NCBI GenBank assembly: GCA_963851295.1 | Contig: CAWKOS010000001.1 | Coordinates: forward strand, 620,001-684,000 | Source of the DNA: JAOPZW01 sp963851295 | GTDB lineage: Bacteria > Actinomycetota > Thermoleophilia > Solirubrobacterales > Solirubrobacteraceae | Reading direction: 5' to 3' | Length of the DNA: 64,000 nucleotides | Shown here: in pieces, positions 24,039 to 32,737 of the stretch | Layout: each line of letters begins with the position of its first letter | Position numbering within the stretch: the stretch's first letter is position 1 | Position numbers and translations under genes: made by a program | Notes under the pieces: generated by a model | Database searches by the model: none | Told to the model about the DNA's origin: nothing | Seen by the model: only the letters and a program-made list of their open reading frames with translations

Positions 24039-25559
24039 ATGACCGAGCCCCTCGTCCTCACCGGCCGCGTCGTGACCTTCGACGAGGACCAGCCCCAGAT
24101 CGACGACGGCGCCGTCTACATCGGGGCCGACGAGCTGATCGCCGCCGTGCAGCCGCGCACCGCCGCCGCCCCCGCGGGCTTCGACGGCGCGCGCACCGTG
24201 CGCACGGGCGGCGTCATCTACCCGGGGCTGATCGACCTCCACGGCCACATCGCCTACAACGGCCTGCCGCTGTGGTCGCCCCCGGGGCGCACCGAGCCCT
24301 ACACCTCGCGCTACCAGTGGCCGGGCGACCGCAGCTACGAGGGCCTGATCTCCGACCCCGCCAACGCGCTCGGCGCGCTCGCGGGCAAGGCGCACCTGAA
24401 GTACCTCGAGGTCAAGGCCGTCGTCGGCGGGACCACCGCGATCCAGGGCACGGCCAAGACCGGCCGGCCCTACGAGGGCTGGCTCGTGCGCAACGTCGAG
24501 TACGAGACCTTCAAGACCAACACGAAGACCGTCTACGTCTCGGCCCTGCCGCTGCGCGACGACAAGGCCTACGAGAACCAGGCCGAGCACCTGCGCAACC
24601 ACCTGGCCTTCGTCTACCACCTCTCCGAGGGCACCGACCCCGGGCTCGTCGAGGAGTACGACAAGATCCGCGACGAGAAGTGCCTGGCACCGGGCTTCGC
24701 CGGGATCCACTGCACGGCGCTCGGGCGCCCCAACTACGACGAGTGGGCGCCCAGGGGCGGCTCGATCGTGTGGTCGCCGTTCTCGAACCTGTGGCTCTAC
24801 CGGGCCACCACCGACGTGCTCGCGGCGCGCGCCGCCGGCGTGCGCGTCTGCCTGGGCGCCGACTGGTCGCCGTCGGGCTCCAAGAACCTGCTGGGCGAGC
24901 TGAAGGTCGCCCACCTGTGGAACCGCGACCACCTCGGCGGCAAGCTCAGCGCCAAGGAGATCTGCGCGATGGCGACGTCCAACCCGGCCGACGCGGTCAA
25001 CTGGAGCGACAAGATCGGGCGCCTGAAGAAGAACCTCCACGGCGACGTCCTCGTCACCACCGACCGCCTCGACGATCCCTACGAGAACCTCATCCGCTCC
25101 GTCGAGCGCGACGTCCAGCTCGTCGCCATCAACGGCCAGCCCTTCTACGGCACGACGAAGCTCATGAAGGCCGCGGGCGCCACGCGCGCCGAGCCGATCG
25201 CCCTCGGGCGCCTGCGCCGCTCCGTGCAGCTCATCTACCCCGACGTCCCCGAGGCCGACATCGGCTGGAAGGACGTGCTGACCGACATCGCCGACGCGAT
25301 CAAGGACCCGCTCAAGCGCTACTTCGAGCTCGAGAAGCAGCACGGCGACCCTGACCCCGAGAAGCGCCCGCTGTGGCTGATGACCGACAAGCCCTGGGAC
25401 GACCCCAAGGTCACCGGCAAGGAGGTCAAGATCCTCCCGCAGGTCGTGCGCATCCCCAAGCCCGACTCGCTCGTGCACGACAAGCGCTACTTCGACGCCG
25501 TCGACGCCAGCCCGATCCACGGCGGGCTGCTCACCGGCGTGCGCGACTACTACGCCTAG
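24039..25559 (+). CDS. Amidohydrolase-family protein
   Basis: A 506-residue metal-dependent hydrolase. The N-terminal beta-sandwich strand (VLTGRVVTFDEDQ) leads to the metal motif GLIDLHGHIAYNG near 67. Later candidates are GIHCTAL near 224 and the Asp in CLGADWSPSGSKNLLGELK near 275, as in the ATZ/TRZ-type branch. The C-terminal 110 residues extend beyond the usual barrel. A TAGGCT -10 element, overlapping the stop of the upstream gene, lies eight bases before the ATG. The substrate is unknown. Confidence 0.78.
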   Translation: MTEPLVLTGRVVTFDEDQPQIDDGAVYIGADELIAAVQPRTAAAPAGFDGARTVRTGGVIYPGLIDLHGHIAYNGLPLWSPPGRTEPYTSRYQWPGDRSYEGLISDPANALGALAGKAHLKYLEVKAVVGGTTAIQGTAKTGRPYEGWLVRNVEYETFKTNTKTVYVSALPLRDDKAYENQAEHLRNHLAFVYHLSEGTDPGLVEEYDKIRDEKCLAPGFAGIHCTALGRPNYDEWAPRGGSIVWSPFSNLWLYRATTDVLAARAAGVRVCLGADWSPSGSKNLLGELKVAHLWNRDHLGGKLSAKEICAMATSNPADAVNWSDKIGRLKKNLHGDVLVTTDRLDDPYENLIRSVERDVQLVAINGQPFYGTTKLMKAAGATRAEPIALGRLRRSVQLIYPDVPEADIGWKDVLTDIADAIKDPLKRYFELEKQHGDPDPEKRPLWLMTDKPWDDPKVTGKEVKILPQVVRIPKPDSLVHDKRYFDAVDASPIHGGLLTGVRDYYA

Positions 25560-26365
25560 GCGGGCAGCGCGTTCTTCGGCGCGGTGACGAGGATCTGCGG
25601 CTTGCGCCTCCCCTTGCCGTCGCGGTCGGCCCAGCCGTCGTCGGTCGCCATCCACTCCGGCGAGCCCGCGGGCAGGTCGTCCATCGGGATCGGCTTCTTG
25701 TCGCCGTCGGCGAACGCCTCGCCGTAGAGGACGAGATTGCGGCTCTTGTCCGGGTGGGTGATCCCCGGCTTGAGCGCCTGCAGCCCGTCGTTCCAGTTGG
25801 CGAGCATCTTCTTGATGAGCGCCGCGTGGTCGGCGCCGTCCTTCGCGGCGCCGCTCTCGGGCGCCGTCGGGTGGGTGATGTGCCGGTAGGCGGGCGAGAA
25901 CGACTGGCCGTTGGGCGTCGAGGTCCACTTGAGCCACGCCTTGTCCGCCAGGGAGCCGAGCGCGACGACGGCCTCGATCGGCTCGTGGGCGAAGACCGCG
26001 TCGAGCCACTTGTGCCGATAGGTCGCGATGCGGGTGAGGCCCGCGTTGCGCGACGCCGTCCCGTACACGCTGTACAGGAAGGTGTTGACCATGACGTAGC
26101 TGCGGTCGATGCCGAGCTTGAAGAGGAAGCCCTGCAGGCGGTGGCCCGCCTCCCCCACCAGGATCCGCCGCGCGATCGTCTCGTGCTGGGCGGGGTCCTG
26201 GCCGATGACAAGCAAGCGCGCGGTGCCGTCGAGGCGCCCGCGGTGGAAGATCGGGCCCCATTCGAGGCGGAAGCCGTCGGCGGGATAGGCGACGGCTCCG
26301 GGGTAGCTCGCGACGAGCGAGGCGAAGGGCTCCTCGCCGTAGCCGGGATCGAAGGCGGTGGGCAT
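25556..26365 (-). CDS. Uracil-DNA glycosylase superfamily protein
   Basis: A 269-residue protein of the uracil-DNA glycosylase fold. The first active-site motif reads LLVIGQDPAQHETIARR near 53-68 and the second is HITHPTAPES near 165. Between them are MVNTFLYSVYG and VVALGSLADKAWLKW. Such proteins remove damaged or unusual bases, but relatives with an HPTAP motif remain poorly characterised. The C-terminal 70 residues are an added, charged segment. It overlaps the convergent amidohydrolase gene by four bases. Confidence 0.75.
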   Translation of the reverse strand: MPTAFDPGYGEEPFASLVASYPGAVAYPADGFRLEWGPIFHRGRLDGTARLLVIGQDPAQHETIARRILVGEAGHRLQGFLFKLGIDRSYVMVNTFLYSVYGTASRNAGLTRIATYRHKWLDAVFAHEPIEAVVALGSLADKAWLKWTSTPNGQSFSPAYRHITHPTAPESGAAKDGADHAALIKKMLANWNDGLQALKPGITHPDKSRNLVLYGEAFADGDKKPIPMDDLPAGSPEWMATDDGWADRDGKGRRKPQILVTAPKNALPA

Positions 26366-26405
26366 CGCCCAGTCCTACACCCGTGTGAAGGCGAGGTCAA
26401 CGCGG

Positions 26406-26435
26406 CCCGCCGCGGCGCGCGTGCGCCGCGGCGGG
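26406..26435 (-). terminator. U-less hairpin after tripeptidyl aminopeptidase gene
   Basis: Perfect 13-bp arms CCCGCCGCGGCGC (26406-26418) and its complement (26423-26435) with a four-base loop, 13 bases after the stop at 26449. No U-tract follows. Confidence 0.6.
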
Positions 26436-26448
26436 ACCGGTCGCCGGG

Positions 26449-28032
26449 CTAGAAGGGCGCCACGTGCGGGCGCAGCTTCACGATCTGCGGCGCCGCGAAG
26501 GCCTGCTGGTCGGGCAGGCGGGTGAACCCGACCACCTGGCGGCACTGCGTGCCCGGGGCGGGCAGCGCGACGTCGTTGACGTAGGCCTCGACGGCGGGGT
26601 TGATGCACGTCGGCGAGTTCGACGCGTTGTAGGCGGTGTGGCCGTCTCCGCGCATCGTCATCAGGCGGGCGTTGCCCAGCGTGCGGACGAGGTTCTTCGC
26701 GCCGCGGTACGGCGTCGCCGGGTCATACGTCGTCCCGATCACGAGCGGGGTGACCGCGGAGCTCGGGACCTTGAAGGGCCCGTAGAACGCGTCCTTGTCG
26801 TGGACCGGGTACAGGCCGTAGTTGAGCTCCGCGTAGCCGTTGTTCCACCAGAAGTGCTCGTGCTGGTCCCACGAGCGCTGGCCGGCGGACAGGTACGTCT
26901 TCACGTCGCGCGGGTAGCGCTGCTCGGTCGCGCCGATCGTGAAGTAGCGATCGCCGCCCGGGTCGAAGGTCCCATCGCCGTTGTCGCCGTAGAAGCTGTC
27001 CGACAGCGACTTCATCAGGCTCCCGTCGCCGTTCTCGGCGTCGGCCATCGCCTTCGCGAGCAGCGGCCAGTTGAGCTTGCTGTAGAGGGCCGCCGCGGTG
27101 CCCGTGGTGACGTCGTCGCCGTCGAGCGTCTCGTCGCCCACCGGCAGCGGCTTGGCGTTGAGCTGATCGATGAGCGCGTCGTAGGCGTCCCACGGGTCGC
27201 TGCCGCTCTTCGGGAAGTCGCTGCACGCGTTGCGATCGGCCGCGCACGCCTGGAAGAAGCGGCCGAGCGCGCGCTCGAACCCGCTCGTCTGGGCGCTGAG
27301 GTCGCGCATCGGGTCGTTGATGTAGGACTCGGCGTCCACGGGCCCGTCGAGCACCATCGCGCGGTAGTTGCGCGGGAACATGCTCGCGTAGGTGGCGCCC
27401 AGGAAGGTGCCGTAGGAGTAGCCGAAGTACGTGATCTTCTGCTCGCCCAGCGACTGGCGCAGCAGGTCGATGTCACGAGCCACGTTGGCGGTCGAGACGT
27501 GGGCCAGGATCTCCTTGTTGAGGGAGATGCAGCGCTTGATGTAGCCCTGGTCCTTGGCGATCAGCGCCTTGACGTCGAGGTTGTCGGGCGTCGTGACCGG
27601 CTGGGAGTAGATCCCCTGCGTCACCTGGTTGGCCTTGCAGTCGATCGCCGGCGAGCTCTGGCCGACGCCGCGCGGGTCCATCGCGATGATGTCGAAGCGC
27701 TGGTTGAGGCCGGGGCGGTAGGTCTGGCCGCGGGCCTCGAAGCGGTCGGCGGCGGTGCCGCCGGGGCCGCCGAAGTTGATGAACAGCGAGCCGATCTTGT
27801 GCGCCTGGTCGATGGCGGCCGACTTGGCCAGGTGCAGCTGGATCGCCTGCCCGTCGGGGTTGTCGTAGTCCAGCGGCACCGTGGCGGTCGCGCACGTGAC
27901 GTTGGGCGCGGTGCCGCACGGCTGCCAGTCGAGCTTGGGTACGGCCGGGGCCTGGCGGGCGGCGGCCGGTGCAGCAGCGATCAGCGCGCAGGCGGCGACG
28001 GCCGCCCACGCCAGACGACGTGGTCCTCGCAT
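26449..28032 (-). CDS. Secreted tripeptidyl aminopeptidase-type alpha/beta hydrolase
   Basis: A 527-residue protein with a signal peptide (cleavage near AAPAAARQA). The alpha/beta hydrolase core shows FINFGGPGGTAADRF (oxyanion region) near 85, DIIAMDPRGVGQS near 115 and the nucleophile elbow YFGYSYGTFLG near 204. The C-terminal TAP domain holds the Asp in IGTTYDPATP and the final His in MRGDGHTAYN. It resembles Streptomyces tripeptidyl aminopeptidases that trim secreted peptides. AGGAGG lies six bases before ATG 28032. Confidence 0.87.
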   Translation of the reverse strand: MRGPRRLAWAAVAACALIAAAPAAARQAPAVPKLDWQPCGTAPNVTCATATVPLDYDNPDGQAIQLHLAKSAAIDQAHKIGSLFINFGGPGGTAADRFEARGQTYRPGLNQRFDIIAMDPRGVGQSSPAIDCKANQVTQGIYSQPVTTPDNLDVKALIAKDQGYIKRCISLNKEILAHVSTANVARDIDLLRQSLGEQKITYFGYSYGTFLGATYASMFPRNYRAMVLDGPVDAESYINDPMRDLSAQTSGFERALGRFFQACAADRNACSDFPKSGSDPWDAYDALIDQLNAKPLPVGDETLDGDDVTTGTAAALYSKLNWPLLAKAMADAENGDGSLMKSLSDSFYGDNGDGTFDPGGDRYFTIGATEQRYPRDVKTYLSAGQRSWDQHEHFWWNNGYAELNYGLYPVHDKDAFYGPFKVPSSAVTPLVIGTTYDPATPYRGAKNLVRTLGNARLMTMRGDGHTAYNASNSPTCINPAVEAYVNDVALPAPGTQCRQVVGFTRLPDQQAFAAPQIVKLRPHVAPF

Positions 28033-28067
28033 GGATCCCTCCTCAGGGAACGGTTGGCGTGGCTTCC

Positions 28068-28850
28068 CTACCCAAGGAAGTCCAGGACGATGCCGGCGGT
28101 CCGATCGGGGACCTCGTCGAAGAGGAAATGCCCGACGCCATCGAGGATCTCGACCTGAGCGTGCGGGATCTCGCGCTTGAAGCGATGCGCGGTGGCCACC
28201 CGCGCGAAGGGGTCCTCGGAGCCGAAGAGCAGCAGCGTGGGTACGTCGAGCGCGGCCAGGCGCCCCTCGTAGGGCGCGAGCTCCTCGAACTGCCCCGAGC
28301 GGTAGAGCTCGAGCTGGCCGCGGCGGCGGACCGGGTCGCCGTAGGCCTTGAAGTACTGGTCGATCGCCTCGCCGGCGATCCCAGGCGCCAGCGGCGCGAG
28401 CATCTGGCCGAAGGCCTCCCGCGTCGCGCCCTCGACGATCGCCTCGCCCTGGCCCTCGGTGCGCATCGCCTCGGCGACGCCGTGCCACTTGCCGTCGGGG
28501 AAGAAGCCGGTCGCGGAGATGACGAGCGCGCTGATGGCCTCGGGGTGATCGCAGGCCCAGCGCAGCCCGATGAGGCCGCCCCAGTCGTGGACGCACAGGG
28601 CGACCGGCTCGCCGCCGGCGTGCTCGCGATGGAAGCCGTCGAGCGCGTCGACCATCCGGGTCCAGGTGTGCGGCGGGTCCGGCGGCGAGTCGCCGTAGCC
28701 GGGAAGGTCGGGCGCCAGCGCGTGCCAGCCGCCCGTGCCGGCGCGCTGGACCAGCGTGCTCCACATGTGCGCCGACTCGGGATAGCCGTGCACGCACAGC
28801 AGGGTCCCGCGCGCGCCGCCCTCGGGGCCGGCCTCCAGGTAGGAGAGCAT
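28068..28850 (-). CDS. Alpha/beta hydrolase, haloalkane dehalogenase / epoxide hydrolase-like
   Basis: A 260-residue cytosolic hydrolase. LLCVHGYPESAHMW carries the HGxP oxyanion motif, CVHDWGGLIGL near 86 has Asp as nucleophile (as in dehalogenases and epoxide hydrolases, not esterases), and DGVGHFLFDE near 238 supplies the catalytic His. The acid is probably Asp in LFGSEDPFARV. The substrate is unknown. ATG 28850 lies six bases after TAGGGT. It is 35 bases upstream of the peptidase gene on the same strand. Confidence 0.83.
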   Translation of the reverse strand: MLSYLEAGPEGGARGTLLCVHGYPESAHMWSTLVQRAGTGGWHALAPDLPGYGDSPPDPPHTWTRMVDALDGFHREHAGGEPVALCVHDWGGLIGLRWACDHPEAISALVISATGFFPDGKWHGVAEAMRTEGQGEAIVEGATREAFGQMLAPLAPGIAGEAIDQYFKAYGDPVRRRGQLELYRSGQFEELAPYEGRLAALDVPTLLLFGSEDPFARVATAHRFKREIPHAQVEILDGVGHFLFDEVPDRTAGIVLDFLG

Positions 28851-28856
28851 CGGGCG

Positions 28857-28862
28857 ACCCTA
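28857..28862 (-). promoter_or_regulatory. Candidate -10 element of a leaderless promoter (alpha/beta hydrolase)
   Basis: TAGGGT on the minus strand, six bases before ATG 28850. The divergent DoxX-like start at 28884 lies on the other side, with its own TACAGT nine bases upstream. Confidence 0.5.
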
Positions 28863-28883
28863 ACGCCCTACAGTCCCGCGCCC

Positions 28884-29240
28884 ATGCGAGCCCTCCGCGC
28901 GCTCGTCGGGCCGGCCTTCGTGGCCGCCGGCGCCCTGCACTTCGTGCGCACCCACTGGTACGAGGCGATCGTCCCCGACTACCTGCCCGCCCACCGCGCG
29001 ATCGTCTACGCCAGCGGCGCGGCCGAGATCGCGGGCGGCGCCGGGCTCATGGTCCCCTCCACCCGGCGCGCCGCGGGCTGGTGGCTGATCGCCACGCTGA
29101 TGGCGATCTTCCCGGCCAACGTGTGGATGGCCCAGCACCCCGAGCGCTACAGGCTGCCCGGCGGACGGGCGGCGCTCATCGCCCGCCTGCCCTTCCAGGC
29201 GGTCTTCATCGCGCTCGTGCGCGGCGCCATGCGCCACTAG
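28884..29240 (+). CDS. DoxX-family small membrane protein
   Basis: A 118-residue protein with about four hydrophobic helices. ALHFVRTHWYEAIVP near 21, YASGAAEIAGGAGLMVP near 48 and ANVWMAQHPERY near 83 fit the DoxX/DUF-type branch often found in actinobacteria. These are inner-membrane proteins of uncertain function, some linked to redox stress. Its 3' end overlaps the convergent TetR gene remnant by four bases. Confidence 0.75.
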   Translation: MRALRALVGPAFVAAGALHFVRTHWYEAIVPDYLPAHRAIVYASGAAEIAGGAGLMVPSTRRAAGWWLIATLMAIFPANVWMAQHPERYRLPGGRAALIARLPFQAVFIALVRGAMRH

Positions 29241-29873
29241 GCCCGCAGTCCGTCGAGCACGGTGTCGACCAGGGCGGTGACGAAGCGCCCGCGCAGCGAG
29301 TCGCCCGCCAGGTAGCGGGCGAAGAAGGCGCCCACGAGCGCAGCGACGGCGACCTCGAGGTTCGCCTCGGCGCGCAGCTCGCCGCGCTCGCGGGCGGCCT
29401 CGAGCACCGCGCGCAGCTCGCGCCGGCGCGGCGCCACGAGGCGCTCGCGGAAGAGCGCGAGCAGCTCGGGTGTCTCGTGCTCCTCGGCGAGCACGGTGCC
29501 GACGGTCGCCATCCCGTGCGGGCGCTCCAGGCCGGCGCGCAGCAGGCGCAGGTGGGCGACGGAGATCGGCGCGCAGGTCGGCGGTGGGCGCCGGGCGCGG
29601 CCGCACCCGCATCGAGGCGATCGCCGCGGTCGCGAGGTCGGCCTTCGTCGGGTGGCGCAGATAGACCGTCGGCTTGCTGACGCCCGCGCGCGCGGCGACG
29701 GCGTCGACCGACATCCGCGCGTACCCGCGCTCGCCCAGCTCGGCGCGCGCGGCGTCGAGGATCGCCTCGTCGACGGCGGCCGAGCGCGGGCGCCCGGCGC
29801 CGTGGCGCCGCGCCCCGTGACCGCCGTCTCTTGCTTTCCTTGACCGTTTAGTATCGTTTTTCACGGCCACCAT
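29237..29873 (-). pseudogene. TetR-family regulator split by a single-base frameshift
   Basis: The N-terminal HTH is intact (ILDAARAELGERGYARMSVD, then AVAARAGVSKPTVYLR), and the C-terminal ligand domain is intact in another frame (MATVGTVLAEEHETPELLAL onward). The join is at about 29561-29562, where one extra base (GG on the plus strand) moves the frame. Deleting it restores an uninterrupted 211-residue TetR protein of normal length. A sequencing error or a recent mutation is equally possible. The ATG at 29873 is used here; GTG 29864 is an alternative. It is divergent from the F420 reductase-like gene, which it probably controls. Confidence 0.75.
29843..29864. promoter_or_regulatory. AT-rich operator/promoter candidate at the TetR divergent region
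   Basis: ACCGTTTAGT (29843-29852) is a half-site of the type bound by many TetR proteins, followed by a looser ATCGTTT copy ten bases on. TAGTAT (29849-29854) can serve as a plus-strand -10 element for the reductase gene at 29904, so binding would block it. The block is strikingly A+T-rich for this genome. Confidence 0.4.
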
Positions 29874-29903
29874 CCAATCGGACTCAGGAGCGCTGCGCAA
29901 GAC

Positions 29904-30533
29904 ATGAGGATCGGGATCATCGGCGCGGGACGCATCGGCGGCAACGCCGCACGGCTCTTCGCCAAGGCGGGGCACGAGGTGCTCGTGAGCTTCTCGCGCG
30001 ACCCGGACAAGCTCGACGCGCTCGCGGCCGAGATCGGCGGACGGGCCGGGACGCCGCGCGAGGCCGTCGAGTTCGGCGAGGTCGTGATGCTCTCGGTCTC
30101 GTGGACGCTGATCGACGACGTGCTCGCCGAGGCGGGCTCGCTCGAGGGGCGGATCGTGATCGACACCACCAACCAGTTCGGCGCCGGCGGCTGGGAGGAC
30201 CTCGGCGGGCGCACGGCGGCGCAGATCAACGCCGAGCGGATGCCCGGCGCGCGCTACACGAAGTCCTTCAACACGCTGACCTCGGGCTTCCAGGCGCAGG
30301 CCGCCGGGCGCACGGGCCCCGACCGGGTGGTCCTCTTCCTGTGCGGCGACGACGAGGAGGCCAAGCAGGTCGTCGCCGGACTCATCGACGACGCCGGGTT
30401 CACGCCGGTCGACATGGGCGGCACGGCCGACGCCGCGCCGATGGAGGCGCCGCGGCGGCCCGGCGCGGTCTACGGCGAGGAGTACCACGAGGAGGACGCG
30501 CGCGCCTTCGTGGCGGAGCACCGCGGCGCATGA
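29904..30533 (+). CDS. NADPH-dependent F420 reductase-like oxidoreductase
   Basis: A 209-residue protein with an N-terminal Rossmann fold: IGIIGAGRIGGNAARLFAKAG at the start, cut around the GxGxxG motif at 7-12, then SFSRDPDKLDAL as the NADP-binding loop. IVIDTTNQFG near 88, YTKSFNTLTSG near 118 and the closing domain match the F420-oxidoreductase / NADP-binding family. It may reduce F420 with NADPH, but relatives act on other substrates. It overlaps the truncated haemoglobin gene (ATGA). Confidence 0.8.
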   Translation: MRIGIIGAGRIGGNAARLFAKAGHEVLVSFSRDPDKLDALAAEIGGRAGTPREAVEFGEVVMLSVSWTLIDDVLAEAGSLEGRIVIDTTNQFGAGGWEDLGGRTAAQINAERMPGARYTKSFNTLTSGFQAQAAGRTGPDRVVLFLCGDDEEAKQVVAGLIDDAGFTPVDMGGTADAAPMEAPRRPGAVYGEEYHEEDARAFVAEHRGA

Positions 30534-30988
30534 CCCCGACGCTCTACGAGTGGGCCGGCGGCGCCGAGGCGCTCGACCGCCTGACGGAGTGCTTCTACCG
30601 CCGCGTCCACGACGACGCGATCCTCTCCCCCGTGTTCGCGGGGATGTCGCCCGACCATCCCCACCACGTCGCGCTCTGGCTCGGCGAGGTCTTCGGCGGC
30701 CCGCCCGTTTACACCGAGGAGCACGGCGGCTACCCGCACATGATGGGCAAGCACCTCGGGCTGGCCCTCACCGAGGAGCAGCGCGCCCGCTGGGTCGCCC
30801 TGATCACCCCGGCCGCCGACGACGCCGGCCTGCCGTCGGACCCCGAGTTCCGCTCCGCGCTGCTGGCCTACGTCGAGTGGGGAACGCGCATCGCGCTGGC
30901 CAACTCGCAGCCGGGGGCCCAGCCGCCGCCCGAGGCGCCGGTGCCGCACTGGGGCTGGGGCGAGGCGCCGCCCTACCAGCCCGAGTGA
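30530..30988 (+). CDS. glbO: Group II truncated haemoglobin
   Basis: A 152-residue haem protein. Tyr B10 is in CFYRRVHDD (Tyr23), the proximal His F8 is in GKHLG (His75), and Trp G8 is in ARWVAL (Trp88), the defining residue of group II. The last 30 residues are a Pro-rich tail (PPPEAPVPHWGWGEAPPYQP). It probably handles O2 or NO chemistry. It is coupled to the F420 reductase-like gene by a four-base overlap, suggesting a shared redox role. Confidence 0.9.
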   Translation: MTPTLYEWAGGAEALDRLTECFYRRVHDDAILSPVFAGMSPDHPHHVALWLGEVFGGPPVYTEEHGGYPHMMGKHLGLALTEEQRARWVALITPAADDAGLPSDPEFRSALLAYVEWGTRIALANSQPGAQPPPEAPVPHWGWGEAPPYQPE

Positions 30989-31010
30989 GCCTCGTAAGCT
31001 CGGGCGCTCG

Positions 31011-32129
31011 ATGCGGATCCGCCCCTTCGCGCTCGAGCGCTTCTTCGCCCGGCACGAGTTCTCGGCGCGCTTCCTGCTGTCGTCCTCCGACGTCGAGGCC
31101 TACACGCAGGCCGAGGTGCTGGCGCTCGCCGACGACGAGACGCGCGCGCTCTGGGATGGCCTGACCCTTGGCTACACGGAGACGGCCGGCCATCCGCTCC
31201 TGCGCGCGGAGATCGCCGGCCTCTACGACGGCCTCGAGGCCGAGGATGTCCTGGTCTTCGCCGGCGCGCAGGAGGCGATCTTCGCGTTCGCGAGCGCGGC
31301 GCTCGGCGCCGGGGACCACGCGGTCGTGGTCACGCCCGCCTACCAGTCGCTCTACGAGGTCGCGCGCGCCGAGGGCGCCGAGGTGACGACCGTTGAGCTC
31401 GAGCACGAGCGCGGCTGGGCGCTCGACCTCGAGGCGGTGCGCGCGGCCGTGCGCCCGGCGACGCGCGCGATCGTCGTCAACTTCCCCCACAACCCGACCG
31501 GCGCCCACGTCGACCGCGCCACGCTCGACGCGCTCGTCGCCCTCGCCGAGGAGGCCGGCGCCCACCTGTTCTCCGACGAGGTCTACCGCTGGCTCGAGCA
31601 CCCGCCCGAGGCGCTGCTGCCCGGCGCCGCCGAGCTCTCCGGAAGCGCCCTCAGCCTCGGCGTGATGTCGAAGACCTTCGCCCTCCCGGGGCTGCGGATC
31701 GGCTGGCTGGCGTGCCGCGACCGCGCGCTGCTCGAGCGCATCGCGACGCTCCACGACTACACCACGATCTGCAGCAGCGCCCCGAGCGAGCTGCTCGCGC
31801 TCATGGCCCTGCGCCGCCGCGAGGACGTCGTGGCGCGCAGCCGCGCCATCGTGGACGCCAACCTCGAGCTCCTCGACGCCTTCTTCGCGCGCTGGGAGGG
31901 CGCCTTCGACTGGGTCCGCCCGGGCGGGGCGCCGATCGGCTTCCCGCGCCTGCTCGCCGAGGTCGCGATCGACGACTTCGCCGCGCAGCTGCTCGAGGCC
32001 GAGGGCGTCCTGCTCCTCCCCGGCTCGATCTACGAGCACCCGGGCAACCACTTCCGCGTCGGCTTCGGGCGGCGCAACATGCCCGAGGCGCTGGAGCGCC
32101 TGGAGCGCTTCGCGAGCGCCCGGCTCTAG
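31011..32129 (+). CDS. PLP-dependent aminotransferase, class I/II
   Basis: A 372-residue fold-type I aminotransferase. YQSLYEVA near 108, NFPHNPTGAHV near 160, SDEVYRWLEH near 188 and the PLP lysine in MSKTFALPGLRIGW near 224 are all present. The C-terminal Arg is likely in HFRVGFGRR. The short N-terminus and overall pattern resemble the capreomycidine synthase-like branch, but the substrate cannot be assigned. A TAAGCT element lies ten bases before the ATG. It ends with a four-base overlap with the convergent HAD gene. Confidence 0.83.
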   Translation: MRIRPFALERFFARHEFSARFLLSSSDVEAYTQAEVLALADDETRALWDGLTLGYTETAGHPLLRAEIAGLYDGLEAEDVLVFAGAQEAIFAFASAALGAGDHAVVVTPAYQSLYEVARAEGAEVTTVELEHERGWALDLEAVRAAVRPATRAIVVNFPHNPTGAHVDRATLDALVALAEEAGAHLFSDEVYRWLEHPPEALLPGAAELSGSALSLGVMSKTFALPGLRIGWLACRDRALLERIATLHDYTTICSSAPSELLALMALRRREDVVARSRAIVDANLELLDAFFARWEGAFDWVRPGGAPIGFPRLLAEVAIDDFAAQLLEAEGVLLLPGSIYEHPGNHFRVGFGRRNMPEALERLERFASARL

Positions 32130-32737
32130 CCGCGCCGCGCGCCGTTGCGCGACTCCAGCCAGGCGGCGATCGAAGGCCGGAGCTCGTGCGCGTGGAGGTC
32201 GGCGGGGTCGTGCGTCGTGGTGATGCCAACCACGTGCATCCCCGCCGCGCGGCCCGCCTCGACGCCGGCCGGCGCGTCCTCGAGCACCACGCACGCGTCC
32301 GGCGCGGCGCCCAGCTCGCGCGCAGCCAACAGGTATCCCTCGGGATCGGGCTTCCCGCGTCCGAGGCGCTCGGGCGTGACGAGGACCGCCGGCACGGGCA
32401 GGCCGGCGGCGCGCAGGCGCGCGGTCGCCAGCGGCACCATGCACGAGGTGACGATGGCGACGGGCTCGGCGCCTGCGAGCAGCTCGTGGGCGCCGGGCAG
32501 CGCGACGACGCCGTCGGTGTCGTCGGCCTGGCGCAGGTCGATGGCGGTCGACTCGGCGGCGGCGTCGAGCTCGGGCGCCAGGGCCGCGATGACCTCCCCG
32601 GAGGGACGGCCGTGCTGGACGCCCTCGATCGCCTGGGCCTCGACGCCGTGCAACGCGCCCCACCACCGCCACGCGCGCATGATCGACGCGTGGGAGTCGA
32701 CGAGGACGCCGTCGAGGTCGGAGAGGATCGCGATCAA
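32126..32737 (-). CDS. HAD-family sugar-phosphatase-like protein
   Basis: A 203-residue HAD subfamily IA phosphatase. Motif I is LSDLDGVLVDS at 5-15, motif II is the Thr in AIVTSCMV near 112, motif III is GRGKPDPEGYLLAA near 140 and motif IV is VVLEDAPAGVEAG near 163. Relatives hydrolyse 2-deoxyglucose-6-phosphate or sugar phosphates. It begins at TTG overlapping the MFS stop (TTGA), so it is the third gene of a DeoR-MFS-HAD unit, and a sugar substrate is likely. Confidence 0.85.
   Translation of the reverse strand: MIAILSDLDGVLVDSHASIMRAWRWWGALHGVEAQAIEGVQHGRPSGEVIAALAPELDAAAESTAIDLRQADDTDGVVALPGAHELLAGAEPVAIVTSCMVPLATARLRAAGLPVPAVLVTPERLGRGKPDPEGYLLAARELGAAPDACVVLEDAPAGVEAGRAAGMHVVGITTTHDPADLHAHELRPSIAAWLESRNGARRG

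Noticed and set aside
26464..28158. Plus-strand frame opposite the tripeptidyl aminopeptidase gene
   Set aside because: The opposite strand holds a complete hydrolase with signal peptide and triad. This frame is Val/Arg/Asp-rich without motifs.
29861..29873. A -35/-10 promoter pair (TTGACC with TAGTAT) for the F420 reductase-like gene
   Set aside because: The spacing is far too short for a -35/-10 pair. Only the -10-like element and the TetR half-site are retained.
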